Shown: piece after piece, positions 27,001 to 42,000 of the stretch
Layout of the letters: each line of letters starts with the position of its first letter
Position numbering within the stretch: position 1 is the first letter of the stretch
Origin: Arion vulgaris
Taxonomy: Eukaryota > Mollusca > Gastropoda > Stylommatophora > Arionidae
Assembly: GCA_020796225.1 (NCBI GenBank)
Contig: CM036753.1
Span: 2,294,001-2,358,000 of the forward strand
Length of the DNA: 64,000 bases
Reading direction: 5' to 3'
Notes under the pieces: generated by a model
What the model saw: the letters and a program-made list of their open reading frames with translations, nothing else
Database searches by the model: none
Told to the model about the DNA's origin: nothing
Position numbers and translations under genes: made by a program

Positions 27001-30000
27001 ACAAGTTTAATAACGTGAGCTTCACTAGTAGTAACAGAATGTTGAATGATATGTTTAGTACAAGTTTAATAACGTGAGCTTCACTAGTAGTAACAGAATG
27101 TTGAATGATATGTTTAGTACAAGTTTAATAACGTGAGCTTCACTAGTAGTAATAGAATGTTGAATGATATGTTTAGTAAAGTGAGCTTCACTGGTAGTAA
27201 TAGAATGTTGAATGATATGTTTAGTACAAGTTTAATACAACTGTTGATGAAGTGTTACATCAGACATTACAATAATATTAGCCGCTAATGTCCATCGTAA
27301 GCGATGATAACAGTCTCAGATGTGTGTTGCTGCACCTCTCTGGTGTGTACGGAGTTGACTGTAAAGTCCAATCTTTGAACACAATTTCCCTACCACAGGT
27401 GAGGCATAAATGATCGAGATTGGACATGTAGGTGTTGTGCGTTTTGTCTGTTCAAGCATCTCACTTTCTCTGTGCCTCAACAGTGCGATGATTCTCAACT
27501 ACAGCAAGTTCTGCTACACTACAACAGACTTGTTATTTGAGTTTGTTGTAGATTATGTATTTGTTAAACCACTAGTTAAATGCTCTCAAGATGAAGGATT
27601 TACTTCACTGAGCCAGGTTTGACCACATATGGCTAATCTGTTTCTACAGAAATGCTGCACCACCTGCCCACCCAGAGTATTGTACAAAGCACAAACTTCA
27701 TAGCTCTGGTGGGGGTCTGCCTAGAGTAGTTGATAGTAGCTCGGCCTGCTAGCTGTGAGACGCCTCATAGCTCGGGTTCGAACCTACTGTCCGGCATTTG
27801 TTCGAGTCCCTGGTCTTACTCAGGACGATAACGTGAGTACCTCTGAAGTCGGAGAAAATCTGCCTATATGGCGAGGAATACTAATTACGAGTACATTGAG
27901 CACACGGCTGCCAGTGTAAAGTAATTTACAATGTGTACGCTGCTGCCATTGTAAGAAATTGGAAAAACGGATTTTCACGCAAAAATCAGTTTCAGAGATG
28001 AAACTTCGTCTGAGTTGAAAGCGGACGAAAAAGAAAAAAAAAAATAGCTCTGGTAACAGTCTAAAGCATTTCTGGAATAATGGACATGTGAACAGAACAA
28101 CACAGTCTGGATTCGAACCCATAGAAGTACTGGAAACTGTGACAGGGCTCCAGCCGATGGAGGACAGACAGGACATGAAAGTTCTTCAACAAGGAGAACA
28201 ATTCAAGAGACTGACGAACCATCCAATGCACCTCCGAATCAACAGCTACGGTAGGGGCAGATTAAAAAGAAGTAACTCGTGGCAAACTCCAAAGAACTTG
28301 CTCACAAAGATGCAATATTGGCACTGGCTCAACCAAGACACATTCAACCAGCCAGCACCTCCCTCCCTGGGCATGCAGTCTCCCAGAGCTCTCAGAAGAA
28401 ATAAGAGGCATTGACAAGAAATGCACACAGACAGACCTGGAGAGAAGGCTCATTGAAGAAAAACACATAAATGAAAACTACCCAATGGACTCATGGACAC
28501 ATGTATACACGGATGGCTCGGCTACAGATGCCACCCACAATGGAGGAGAGGGAGTTGTCCTCAGACTAAAAAATGGAGTAGAACTAACCTTGGCTCTGAC
28601 CACTGGCAAGTTCTCAACCAATTTCAGGGCTGAGGTAGAGGCCCTCAGTGCAGCTGCAAAAATGGCACTACAAAATATGAACCAAATACATGGAAAAATA
28701 GTGCTTTTGACTGACGCATTGTCTGCTATCTCAGCACTGAAATCTGAAAGGAACACAGAACTAAGTGATCTCAGGTCAACCTTAGCCAGTTATCCCATGA
28801 ATCTGTGAGGTAGTAATCCAGTGGATACCCTCACACTGCAAGATCAAAGGGAATGAAGATGCTGACAGACTGGCTAAAGAGGAGCAGGAATGCCCCAAGA
28901 TGACAACCTGGTTAGCTATGAAGAAGCAAAACCATCGCCAAAGGGCACTACAAAAAGCAAAATGGGATAAAGAACACCCAAAACACAACAAGAATGATGG
29001 ATGTTACCAACTGTCCAGAGGGACCAGACAGCTATACTTCAGCCTCAGAGCGGTCACAACAGAATGAGACACCACCTGTACACAAAATTCAAGATAGGCA
29101 CCAGACCTGTGCCCTGTGGCTTGCAAGTATGACAACAAAACATATCCTACAGAACTGCCCCCAGTAAGCAGACCTGATAAGAAAGAGGTGGCCCACTTAC
29201 ACAGCCTCAAGACAAACTGTATGGCATGGCTGATAATCTGAGGCAGACGGCGGCCTTTATTAGAGATCCGAAATCCCAATCTAGTGAGAATGCAGAAGAA
29301 GAAGGATTCGAACCCACTACCTTCAGAGAACAAGGCAATTGTTCCACTATTTTGTGTCTGTATGTGATTTGCATCTAAGAGCATGAGTTTCATGTGCCAG
29401 TTAAGGAACTACAAACCTAAGGCTAGCAAATCCTGTTTCTGTGTGCTTTTTATTAATTTATTAATAGCGAGCAGCATTGGAATAAAGCAACTAATGTCAT
29501 GTTGATCAGCACCCCATCGTGTCCAATCTGTCAATAGGCAAATACAGGTCACCTTTACTTTCTGGTAGTCCTGTGATACCCAAGTCAAGCTGGGTGGACC
29601 GAGGCGGTTGTGGTTAGAGCAAATTCTACAGGTAAAGGCCATGCAAAACTGGGTAGCAAAGTTCTCTCTAGCCTGTGACATTCTTGGAGTTTAGGGCAGC
29701 AACAAATGCATACCATTCTTGGTTGTCCTCTGTATGATGTTCCATCTATGATTAAATTAGGGCAGCAACACATGCATACCATTCTTGGTTGTCCTCTGTA
29801 TGATGTTCCATCTATGATTAAATTAGGGCAGCAACACATGCATACCATTCTTGGTTGTCCTCTGTATGATGTTCCATCTATGATTAAATTAGGGCAGCAA
29901 CAAATACATACCATTCTTGGTTGTCCTCTGTATGGTGTTCCATCTATGATTAAATTATGGCAGCAACAAATGCATACCATTCTTGGTTGTCCTCTGTATG

Positions 30001-33000
30001 ATGTTCCATCTATGATTAAATTAGGGCAGCAACAAATGCATACCATTCTTGGTTGTCCTCTGTATGATGTTCCATCTATGATTAAATTAGGGCAGCAACA
30101 AATGCATACCATTCTTGGTTGTCCTCTGTATGATGTTCCATCTATGACTAAATTAGGGCAGCAACAAATGCATACCATTCTTAGTTGTCCTCTGTATGGT
30201 GTTCCATCTATGATTAAATTAGGGCAGCAACAAATGCATACCATTCTTGGTTGTCCTCTGTATGATGTTCCATCTATGATTAAATTAGGGCAGCAACAAA
30301 TGCATACCATTCTTGGTTGTCCTCTGTATGATGTTCCATCTATGATTAAATTAGGGCAGCAACAAATGCATACCATTCTTGGTTGTCCTCTGTATGATGT
30401 TCCATCTATGATTAAATTAGGGCAGCAACAAATGCATACCATTCTTGGTTGTCCTCTGTATGATGTTCCATCTATGATTAAATTAGGGCAGCAACACATG
30501 CATGCCATTCTTGGTTGTCCTCTGTATGGTGTTCCATCTATGATTAAATTAGGGCAGCAACAAATGCATACCATTCTTGGTTGTCCTCTGTATGGTGTTC
30601 CATCTATGATTAAATTAGGGCAGCAACAAATGCATACCATTCTTGGTTGTCCTCTGTATGGTGTTCCATCTATGATTACATTATGGCAGCAACAAATGCA
30701 TACCATTCTTGGTTGTCCTCTGTATGATGTTCCATCTATGATTACATTATGGCAGAAACAAATACATACCATTCTTGGTTGTCCTCTGTATGGTGTTCCA
30801 TCTATGATTACATTATGGCAGCAACAAATACATACCATTCTTGGTTGTCCTCTGTATGGTGTTCCATCTATGATTACATTATGGCAGCAACAAATACATA
30901 CCATTCTTGGTTGTCCTCTGTATGATGTTCCATCTATGATTAAATTCTTTCAGTTCCTGTTCTACTGTACTCCTCAAGGTAGTTTTGGTTCTTCCAGGTT
31001 TTTGTTTACCCTCTGGTGTCCCTCTCAGTGCAGTTTTTGTGACAGAATTAGCCTCTATGCATAAAACATGTCTGTTCCATCTCCAGCATCTCTTTTGGAT
31101 GATTGCATTCATATTTTCCTGCTGACACTGTGTGAGCAGTTGTTGGTTTGAGATAGTATTTGGTCACAACATGAGTAAGATCTTTCACAGACAAGTTGTA
31201 TAGAAGATAGAAAGTTTGGACATATCTTCTTGTCATTCTCCAGCATTCTGATCCATACCAAAAAAAGTTGTACACAGCTGTGGTATATATTAATCTTGGT
31301 TTTCATGCTGTATTGAACTGATTTACAGACCATGTGAAGAATTATGAAAGCACTTTCTACCTTCTTAGTCTATGTTTAATATCAGATCCAACTCCATCTT
31401 CACTGCTGCCGCTGCTGCTGATAACACTTCAAAGTTATATGAAAGCAGTTGTATTTAAAAGGATTGTATCTAGTGGCAGTAAAGTTAGTCATTATAAATA
31501 GCAAAATAAATTCTAAACAGGAATATAAAGCTCTTGGAATACATAACAACTAAAACAAGAAATCAGAATCAAAAAGAGATAACCAGGAATGAAACCATTT
31601 ACAATGTATACTTGAAGTTAGAAGTGTATGAATCAGTGTATACAACCATGAGTCAGCAGAATAGGAATAGCAAAACAATACATGTTGACTGGTACAAGTT
31701 GAATATGAACAATATATAGACTAGGAAAGTGGTGTGTAGCAAGCAGGTTTTACAATTACCTTTGTAGTGTGTGTACCAATATGAACCAAATATAGACTAG
31801 GAAAGTGGTGTGTAGCAAGCAGGTTTTACAATTACCTTTGTAGTGTGTGTACCAATATGAACCAAATATAGACTTTGTAGTGTGTGTACCAATATGAACC
31901 AAATATAGACTTTGTAGTGTGTGTACCAATATGAACCAAATATAGACTTTGTAGTGTGTGTACCAATATGAACCAAATATAGACTTTGTAGTGTGTGTAC
32001 CAATATGAACCAAATATAGACTTTGTAGTGTGTGTACCAATATGAACCAAATATAGACTTTGTAGTGTGTGTACCAATATGAACCAAATATAGACTTTGT
32101 AGTGTGTGTACCAATATGAACAAATATAGACTTTGTAGTGTGTGTACCAATATGAACCAAATATAGACTTTGTAGTGTGTGTACCAATATGAACAAATAT
32201 AGACTTTGTAGTGTGTGTACCAATATGAACCAAATATAGACTTTGTAGTGTGTGTACCAATATGAACAAATATAGACTAGGAAAGTGGTGTGTACAAAGC
32301 AGGTTTTTACAATTACCTTTGTAGTGTGTGTACCAATATGAACCAAATATAGACTAGGAAAGTGGTGTGTAGAAGCAGGGTTTTACAATTACCTTTGTAG
32401 TGTGTGTACCAATTAGAACAAATATAGACTTTGTAGTGTGTGTACCAATATGAACCAAATATAGACTTTGTAGTGTGTGTACCAATATGAACCAAATATA
32501 GACTTTGTAGTGTGTGTACCAATATGAACCAAATATAGACTTTGTAGTGTGTGTACCAATATGAACCAAATATAGACTTTGTAGTGTGTGTACCAACATG
32601 ACAAATATAGACTTTGTAGTGTGTGTACCAATATGAACCAAATATAGACTTTGTAGTGTGTGTACCAATATGAACAAATATAGACTTTGTAGTGTGTGTA
32701 CCAATATGAACCAAATATAGACTTTGTAGTGTGTGTACCAATATGAACCAAATATAGACTTTGTAGTGTGTGTACCAATATGAACAAATATAGACTTTGT
32801 AGTGTGTGTACCAATATGAACCAAATATAGACTTTGTAGTGTGTGTACCAATATGAACAAATATAGACTTTGTAGTGTGTGTACCAATATGAACCAAATA
32901 TAGACTTTGTAGTGTGTGTACCAATATGAACAAATATAGACTAGGAAAGTGGTGTGTAGCAAGCAGGTTTTACAATTACCTTTGTAGTGTGTGTACCAAA

Positions 33001-36000
33001 GCTCGTTGTCTGTTCTCTGAATAAACTGATGGACTCTGGAAATAATTGTTACAGGTTTTCTCAAACATTTTCTCATGGTTTAAGCACATAATAAAAAAAC
33101 TGGGCTAATCATAGTGGTGTATACAACGACGACCTAGGAGCTGCACTGGCCATCAGTGACTACAACTAGTTTCATAGCTCTGTTTATGCGGGTGTTCCCA
33201 GCAACGGGTGAGGACATGCTTGCACCGAAAGCATCAATTGTTGTGGAGTTTAGCATGGATAAGGGGGATATTCTTCAGTCTCTTGGTGACCTACTGTTGG
33301 ATAGGGACAATAAAACTGATGTTGAATCAATCTAGCGATTTATGGAGGTTGGAATTTAACGTTGTAGAAGTAGAGCTGGATGCATGAGGGGCAGAGAGAG
33401 AAGTGTGTTTAACCAGCGAGCCACAGGAACCATTAATATGCATACCCTTTGACATCTGTTGGAGGAGAATGAGCACATATGGGTCTGCCCGAAGTGCTGT
33501 GACCTCAGTTCAGTAACCAATAATAGCTCTCTCTCTCCTCTCTCTCTCCTTTCTACTGCCAAAGGAACAGAGGATTGCAATAGATTAGAGAAACTTCCAC
33601 CAATGATGGTTGTATGTGCTAATTATACAATAAGTTGGAAAGATGGATGACTTTTCACAACTGAACACACGAGTCGTCAACATAGGAAATGACATCGAGA
33701 ATTCTCTTGTTTAAACAAAGAATTTAACAAGAATGTCTACATACTAAATATAAGAATGTTTTTAAAATGTAACAAGTAAAAGCTGAAAACTATTTTACAC
33801 TTGAGTGTTGTTAGGGTAAAAACTGTTCAAGTATATTTGTCATCTGGATAAGAGCTGATTTCCTTCCTCTCCAAACATATATATATATATATATGTGCTG
33901 TGTGGGCAACCGTAGCCTAAGCAGTAGTTAGCTCGATCACAACCAAGAGTACCTGGTGCAAACTCCACGGCAGGCAGTTTGGAAGCAAATTAGTTTCTGT
34001 GAAATTTTACAAATGCTAAAAATAGAGCTGACCGTTCAGAAAGCAATGACAAACTACTGAACATATATGTGATGCCTAGTAAAATCGACGACTCGTGTAC
34101 TGTGGTTGGTTGTGAAGTTATGTAAAGGATATGCCCAGATTTTCATTTCATATGTGCTGTATATGTGACTTCATTTTATAATAAACATATCTTGTCCAAC
34201 TTGACAAATGCATGCACAATGCAAACAGTTCATTAGAACCTGCTGGACAATAATGTCCAACTTGACAAATGCATGCACAATGCAAACAGTTCATTAAAAC
34301 CTGCTGGACAATAATGTCCAACTTGACAAATGCATGCACAATGCAAACAGTTCATTAGAACCTGCTGGACAATAATGTCCAACTTGACAAATGCATGCAC
34401 AATGCAAACAGTTCATTAGAACCTGCTGGACAATAATGTCTAATTTGTTTTCTTCTCATGATCATGCTCTCCATGTATGCATTATTGGACTTCTGATGTG
34501 TATAGAAAATATTAGGTCTACTATATTCTATCAAGCATACTGTCAAAGACAATGATGGCCAGACAAAATGTATATCTTCCCCTTCAGCTCCTCATTTCTT
34601 TATTGTGAGTTCAGATGTAGTCAAAGCTTCTAATACAACAAACTGACAGTAATGAGAATTAACAGTGCCATGTGTTAGTGTAGTACAGCTGGTGTTAGAT
34701 ATTTGAGAGAGCAAGTACTGTATACAAGATCATTCTGCCGTGAATTCTGTATAGGAAAGATACTTGTGTCAGGTATTCACTGACCTGAATCCAGAGACCA
34801 GTGTAAGGTCTTGGTTCAGATCAACCATATCGTGCAAACAGGCCTGCTTATATGCACATAAACATACACATTTATTGTTGATGTGTGTTGAAACTTACAG
34901 ATACGATCTGGTATTTGGAGATCCAGGGAAGAAGGTACGCTGTCACACAGTGAATATTTTGTATCATGCTTCATCATCGCTGGCTACAAAAAAATGAGTT
35001 TGTTTTGTTGTATATGTTGTGTTATGTGTGTTTTGTGTATGCTGTGTTGTGTCACAATTTACAGCAAGACTGATAACTGCATCTGATGACATCCCTTTTT
35101 AGCACACACTTTTTGGGAGTGAGTTTACTTTCCAGCCTTGATTTCTACCTGCTTACCAAGACTGCAGTAATGCAGCATATTATCACGTCCATCATTTGGA
35201 GATAGAATAGTGTCTTGGTCAGTTCTGGATTGCTAGCCTTGACTTCTGTCATCTGATTTCCTTGAACAGCTCAGAGCATGTGTGCTGAGTTCTAGATTGC
35301 TAGCCTTGACTTCTGTCATTTCATTTCCATGAACAGCTTAGAGCCTGTGTGCTGAGTTCTGGATTGCTAGCCTTGACTTCTGTCATCTCATTTCCTTGAA
35401 CAGCTCAGAGCCTGTGTGCTGAGTTCAAACATGAAACATGCATAGAATCAAAGGATATCTTCTTCTTCAGACTCTCCATATCAAACACTTGTTAAACCAC
35501 TCTTTGTTATTTGTACGTGATCTGAGCCTAAGAGTGATTGTACATTGTGCCAGTTATGTACCTACAGGTAGGCCAGCACATCTGATTTCTGTGACGCATT
35601 TTATTTACTAGGGTAGCTTCCTAAGTCTCCTACTTCAGTCACCTCTATGACATGCCTTGTAGGTCACAGTGTTACTATTCTTTTCTCCCCTTGCGAGCCA
35701 TGGCAACACACAGGCACAAAGGATATAAAGTTGTTAGCATTAGCATCAGGAAACACTGGTCAAGACAATGTTCACTGCCTCATGGTGCATCCTGATCACA
35801 AACTTATCTAACTAACTTCAAGCAAGGATCAATACAACATGGTATATTATTTTACTGCCGACTTTCCCATTACTAAACACTACATAATGACAGTATATAC
35901 TAGCATCCCTTGCGCAAGATTGCCAAATGTGGTGCTGTAACAACACAAGACAAACACGCATAGCTGAGAAATTCTGAGGCGCAGAGCAGGCGAGCTCGCA

Positions 36001-39000
36001 AAAGAACTGAAAACACAACACCTACATGTCTAACCTTGATCATGTTTGCCCCAGCTGTTGTAGGGGATTGTGTTTGAGAATTGGACTCTACAGTCACCTC
36101 TGCACACACACCAGAGAGGTGTAGCAGCACATGTCTGAGGCTGTTGTCATCATTGTTTGCGATGGACATCTATTATTACTATTGTTACATACAAGTAATA
36201 TTTATTTGTCAACTGAACAAATCTTCCTTAACAGAGATTTAATGATTAAAAGAACCATTATCATTGCACTTTGGTGAATAACTATGTGTGTTCCAATCTC
36301 TTTCCTACACAGGAAGATCTCAGTGGTAGTGCACAAACTCTGTAGCATAAGCAAGGGTCCCCAGTGTAATTTTTTGAAGATAGTTAACAGAGAATATGCT
36401 ATAATGTTAGTTGTGTTTTGTATTAAACCCAACCAGTTATATCTATAGGATCATAGAAGTTTTGTCTGATGTCTTATTGACTTACCGTCTCCATAGCAAC
36501 AATATTGGAGGCATCATGAAAGAGATGGATGTTGACCAAGTCAAATATGCTGAAACATAAATGAAATTAATAACAGACATGTCACTGACTGCTTTGTTTG
36601 TTTGTGTTTGTTCTTATCAACCAAGTTAACCACTCTTTGTGATCTGTGTGGTTTGCGTGGAATATTGTGAACGTACGTTGTACGTTGCCTGGTACATGTA
36701 GGACTGGCACATCCTAATATCTGACAAAGTGTATGCATATTATCCAACAGGACACAAATTTGTACAGACGTGTAACTGTCAGATTTTACAAACAGAAAAT
36801 CTCCACTTTAACTTATCACTTTGTGTCAGGGCTCACAAGGGGAGCAAAGAATAGTAACACTGCCACCTACAAGATCTGTCATAAGTGGCGACTGAGATAG
36901 GAGCCTAGGAAAGCTACCCTAGTAAATAAAAAGCGTTGTGGAAATTGGATGTGCTGGCCTACTTGTAGGCGCATAACTGGCAAAATGTACAATCGCTCTT
37001 AAGCTCAGATCACATACAAATCACACAGAGTGGTTAATAAGTGGTTGATATGGAGCGTTCAAAGAAGAAGAATTATTCATAGTCAGTGATGTGATTCTCC
37101 TCTGACTTGCTAATTCTCCAAATGTGCTTGTCTTCAAATGTACTAATCTTAGATATCAATGTATCCTCCTCATAGTTCCTCAATATGACTTTGATGAATG
37201 TAACATAAAAGCATTAACAAACAATTCAAAAACCCAGATGTTATTCATCATTAAATAGCTTGTCCAGAGCAGACTTTTCCACCCCAACAGTCCTTTGGAA
37301 TTTCTCTCTCTCATAGGCTAGATGCCCTGCCTCTGCAGCTGGCATGTTCAAACCATCAGTTACATCCTGAATCCATATTCTCCGTGGTCTACATCTCCAC
37401 CTCTTTGCCGGTATGCCTCCTTCCATGATGGTCCTCTCCAGCCCTTTGTGTCTTTTTATATATCAAAAATATCTCAACTTTCTTATTCTTAATTGTAGCA
37501 TTAGCCAGTTTTCTTTGATTTTAAGTTCTTTCAGGATAGAGTTTATTTTCTTCTCTGTCCATGATATGTGAAGAACTCTTCTGCAACACTTATATTCAAA
37601 AGCACATATATATTTTTCCACTACCTTGTTAAATGTCCATGCTTCACACACATACCTGTTATTACTATCAACAAATTATAGAACAAACTTCAAGCAAATA
37701 ATCTATGTACGCCAGCCACAAGCTTGAAACACTTGAGAACAATAATATTATGTAGTGAGTTCAAGGGGATTAACAGTAATATAAGATTTCTGTGTGTAGG
37801 TTGGTGAACTCAACAAGTAGTTACTAGTGAATATGATTGCAGTGTCCTGGCAAACCATTTGGTAATAGATCATTCAGGAAGAGATGTGTGTGTGTGTATG
37901 TATGTGCATGTGTGCACACAGTGCATGAACGTATGTGTGTGCACATCTGCACATAAGTGCGTGTGTGAGTGTGCAAACTATCTACTTGGTCATGTTACAG
38001 CAGCCACCACTACAACACAAACATGAATGTGCATGACGCAGACTGTCTGCAGCACTGACAACTGACAAGAGACATGTAACTACAATGGTGTACTCTGGAT
38101 ATGATATTTTCTTCCCATGTTCGTCTTTGTTTTTATGTTTACTTACTTGAATTCTTTAACATGCAGGTTTACAGAAGAATGGGGAGGGTGTGTTTCATTG
38201 AAAGCAAATAAGAAGAAATGTTGAAAAAAGTACTGGAACAATTAGTGATGGCACCAGAAATATTGTTAGAGATAACACCAAAATTGTGAAGTATTGTTTA
38301 CACATAACTTGTTATAACTATTAGACTATCCAATGTGATCCATTGTGTGGCTTTAGTCAAGGAATAGAACACAGATCTGACACTATATTCCCCCGAGATA
38401 CATGAACATGGTATGAACATGGGTCTGTAAATCTCTGGTAGGAAATGATAGTGGAAGAAAAATGTTTCAACTCTGAAACATCTAATGACAATATACAAAT
38501 GTCTAGAGTTATGAACTATACTCACCAGTTATTGATGCTCCATCTTGTCCTCATGAAACCTTTACGTGACCATTTAAACTAAACACAGAAGATGATATTA
38601 TAGAATGTTAATTGTTATAACAGTAGATGAGATTAGAGAATGTTCATTGTTATAACAGTAGATGAGATTAGAGAATGTGTTGTGAGGGAAAGTAGATGAG
38701 ATTAGAAAATGTACCACTAGAGAAATTAGATGACATTTAAGAATGTTAATTGTCATTATTAGAGAATGTATATTCCATATTTTGTTGTCTTAAAGACTGG
38801 TGATTATAGAACTGCTTAACAACACATATCATACTACATAGAAACATCTGGCACAGATGTGGTATTGGCCAAGCCACAAAACTGAAGGTATATCGAGCTG
38901 TCGTGCTCCCAGTCCTTCTTCACGCATGCAAAACTTGGACTGTATATCAGCGACACGCAAGGCAGGAAGTTAATCCACTTTCACAGTCTGCGATCCCAGA

Positions 39001-42000
39001 TACAGAGGCCCTAAAAAGAGCTGCTCTCCCAGCATCTATACAATCTTGATGCAGTCCCAGACACGATGGGCAGGACATGTGGCTCAAATGCCGGATTGCA
39101 GAATACCCAAACAACTTTTTAATGGTAAGCTGCATAGTGGTAAACGCTCCCAGAGGGTCAGAAAATTGATTCAAAGACACACTCAAGAACTCGATGAAAT
39201 TCTTTGGCATAGATGTCAACAACTGGGAAAATGTTGCTCAAGACAGATCAGCCTGGCGTACACTTCTTCGACATGGTTCTTCAGCCTGCGAGGCAGGTAG
39301 AACAGCACGAATGGAACAAAAACGTCAAAATAGAAAGGCAGTAAAACTCCCCACAAGTGCAAGTATACCTTGCCCACACTGTACAAGAATATTTCAAGCC
39401 CGCATCTGGCTCACTAGTCTCATCTACGCACACACAGACAAACGTAACGGAACTACATTTCCTTGGATGAAAATTGTGTGGTCATCATCACCCGTGATGG
39501 ACAAGCATCATCATACTTTACGACAGTTCTAGTAATAGTTTCTGGAAGACTGCCGAGTATGTAACCTATATTTGACCAGCGACTGACTCGTCACATACAA
39601 GAAAATGTGCTATTGACACTATTAGTTACTTTGCAAGACTCAAATTAAAACCCATTATAGTTAATGAATCTCATATAAATATCTAATAATATCAGAAGTC
39701 TGGCAGCATAAAGTAGAAACTGACTATTCTGATATCAGTTATATCTGTCTATTTGTTAGAGGAAACCATTCACTCAATTATTGATCATTCAATTTGATTC
39801 AATGTCTAGGCTTCTTAGTTGAAGAATCCAGCCTGACTAAGCAAGGAATGATATGATTTCAATACAACTATGATTTTATGTCAACAAGTTCAGTGCTCAA
39901 GTCAAACAAATATTAATTTATCTGAAATTCAGTTCCAGTAAAAATGGTATTAAAAATAAACAGTTCTCATATAAAGATGTCCTTAAAGCAGTCCTTTATA
40001 ATTGATATCTTCATTCTAGACTCTCTCCATTATTCTGTCTTTCATAGATGTATATCTATACACATGCACATTACTGGCCTCTTTGTCTCAGGAGACACAA
40101 TATGTTCTGTGTTACTTTGTTCTGTGCTGAATCACGTCTCTTAAGGCTTATTCTGGAGTGGAAATCCTTGCCACAGTTGCTGCAGGTGAAACTGGGAGCA
40201 GATACATAGATGGTCTATCTGTCATCAGCACTCGCTTTTACCTTCATATGTGATGGTGCTTTTTCTTCTTTTCCTTTTCAGACTTCCCTCACTGCTGCTT
40301 GTCATGCTTGCTAGTCTTTGGCCAATTGCTCCCAATTTTCTATGCTTGCAGGTGTCAATGAAGCGCAGTAATGCCCACACAAATGCATATTAATATTCAT
40401 ACACACATAATTCCACAATGCAATTATACAGCCAAAGATGCACCACAGATAGACAAAACTGTGCACTGTGTGATGATATGTTTCATGTCAATATGATGAA
40501 TTGTATATGTATAGACAAAACAAACGATGTCAGTACTGCTGCTTCATGACCCTTACCTCAGGGAAGAATTGCTGTGGGAACTTGGCTTTTTCTTTGATTG
40601 GAACATTCTCAATGTTTCCTGACAACACCTGGCACACAGATAAGTCAGAAATATTCAATGAATAGATGCACTTGATAAATCAACCTCTATCATTTACTCA
40701 GGTGGGTGGATGTGGGTTATGGTTACATGGGTGTGTGGGTTATTATGGTCATGTGTGGGTTATGGCATTTTTGGGTTACATGGGTGTGTGGGTTACATGG
40801 CATGTGGGTTATGTGGGTTAGTCATGGGTGTGTGGGTTACATGGGACATGTGAGGGTTAATTTTTTGGGCTTATTGACACAGTCTTATGTTTCCAAGGCA
40901 GGTGTCAACAAAGTGATAGTGATATGAATGTCAGAAAGTCCAACCACTGCTAGAAGGCTGATTGAAGAACAATTCAAACTGTGTGTTTGTAATGTGAATG
41001 AGAGATGTACTAGTACAACTGTTAGTACACTTTTTTCAGTTGGGTGATCCCAGATTCAAAATACACAGTTCCAGTGAAATATTGCGGGGATGGGGGGTCA
41101 CAAAAGCCTCCCAGGTCGACCCAGTTGGATAGCGGAGATACATCAGGAAGTGCAAGCAGTTGATATGATGCTGATCATATCATCCATCAGATGAGATTAG
41201 TTGCAGACAAACACAGAGCATCTCTAACATTGTAATTCTACCAATCTATTACATATATTAAATCTGTCATTTACATGTTTGTAGTAAATATGAAAAGATT
41301 AGTTTCTCAACTCCTGTTGTAGTTTCAGTGTTTAGAAACAAACATTACTGCATTCTTGGCAGACCCACAAATCTCCTGCAGTAGATGGTGAAGGACATGT
41401 ATGCTGACTACTTCCATCGCACACTAGTTGCTCTCTCACATCTCTCAATGCTTGTCCCGTACTAGATACCAACCTCCTTCACTCTCATCATCATGACTGC
41501 TGATTCATCTATTAAGATGTCCACCACCAGCAGGCCACCACTGATGCCTAGAGCCTCAGTATATGTTTTCCCTGCTCATACTCAGTATTTCCTTCACAAT
41601 GATCCCTGGATACCAGCACATCAGCGTATTCATTTCTACAAACTCAAAAACCCTAACATGACCAGGACAGCAGATCTATACACAAAATTCCTCAAGGGTC
41701 TATATCTCTATGTATGTTCTTTATACTTATGAAAATGAAAATCGTGGCATATCCCAAAGGACATAGCCATCAACCACAGTAACAAGTCGTTGATTTTCTA
41801 GGCACCACTTATACGTTCAATAATTTGCCATTGCTTTCTGAACGGTGAGGTCTATTTTACCTTTTGTAAAAATCCCACAGAAACGAATTTGATTCCAAAC
41901 TTGCCCACCGTGGGGTTTGAACCAGGTACGCTTGGGTCTGTGATCGAGCTCACTACCGCTTGAGCTACAGATGCTCAAATTTATACTTATACCACATTCA

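Noticed and set aside
29585..31064. Two long overlapping open frames (439 and 452 codons) on opposite strands
   Set aside because: They arise from a 66-bp unit free of stops in these frames. The repeated peptides have no protein-like features, and the minus-strand unit is reverse-transcriptase sequence in a different frame.
32997..33035. Shorter form of INPP5A exon f ending GCTTTG/gtacac
   Set aside because: It would end in phase 0, whereas exon g needs a two-base carry-over. The longer form ending CTACAAAG/gtaattg restores Arg-Phe-Glu as in the family.
31756..33076. His/Tyr/Thr-rich repeat proteins of 117-240 codons (minus strand)
   Set aside because: Multiple overlapping frames through the 37-bp array. 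The only real coding part is exon f (32980-33035).
40700..40862. Interstitial telomere repeat
   Set aside because: The gggtta-like words are irregular and mixed with gtgtgggttacatgg; no regular TTAGGG or TTAGG run.
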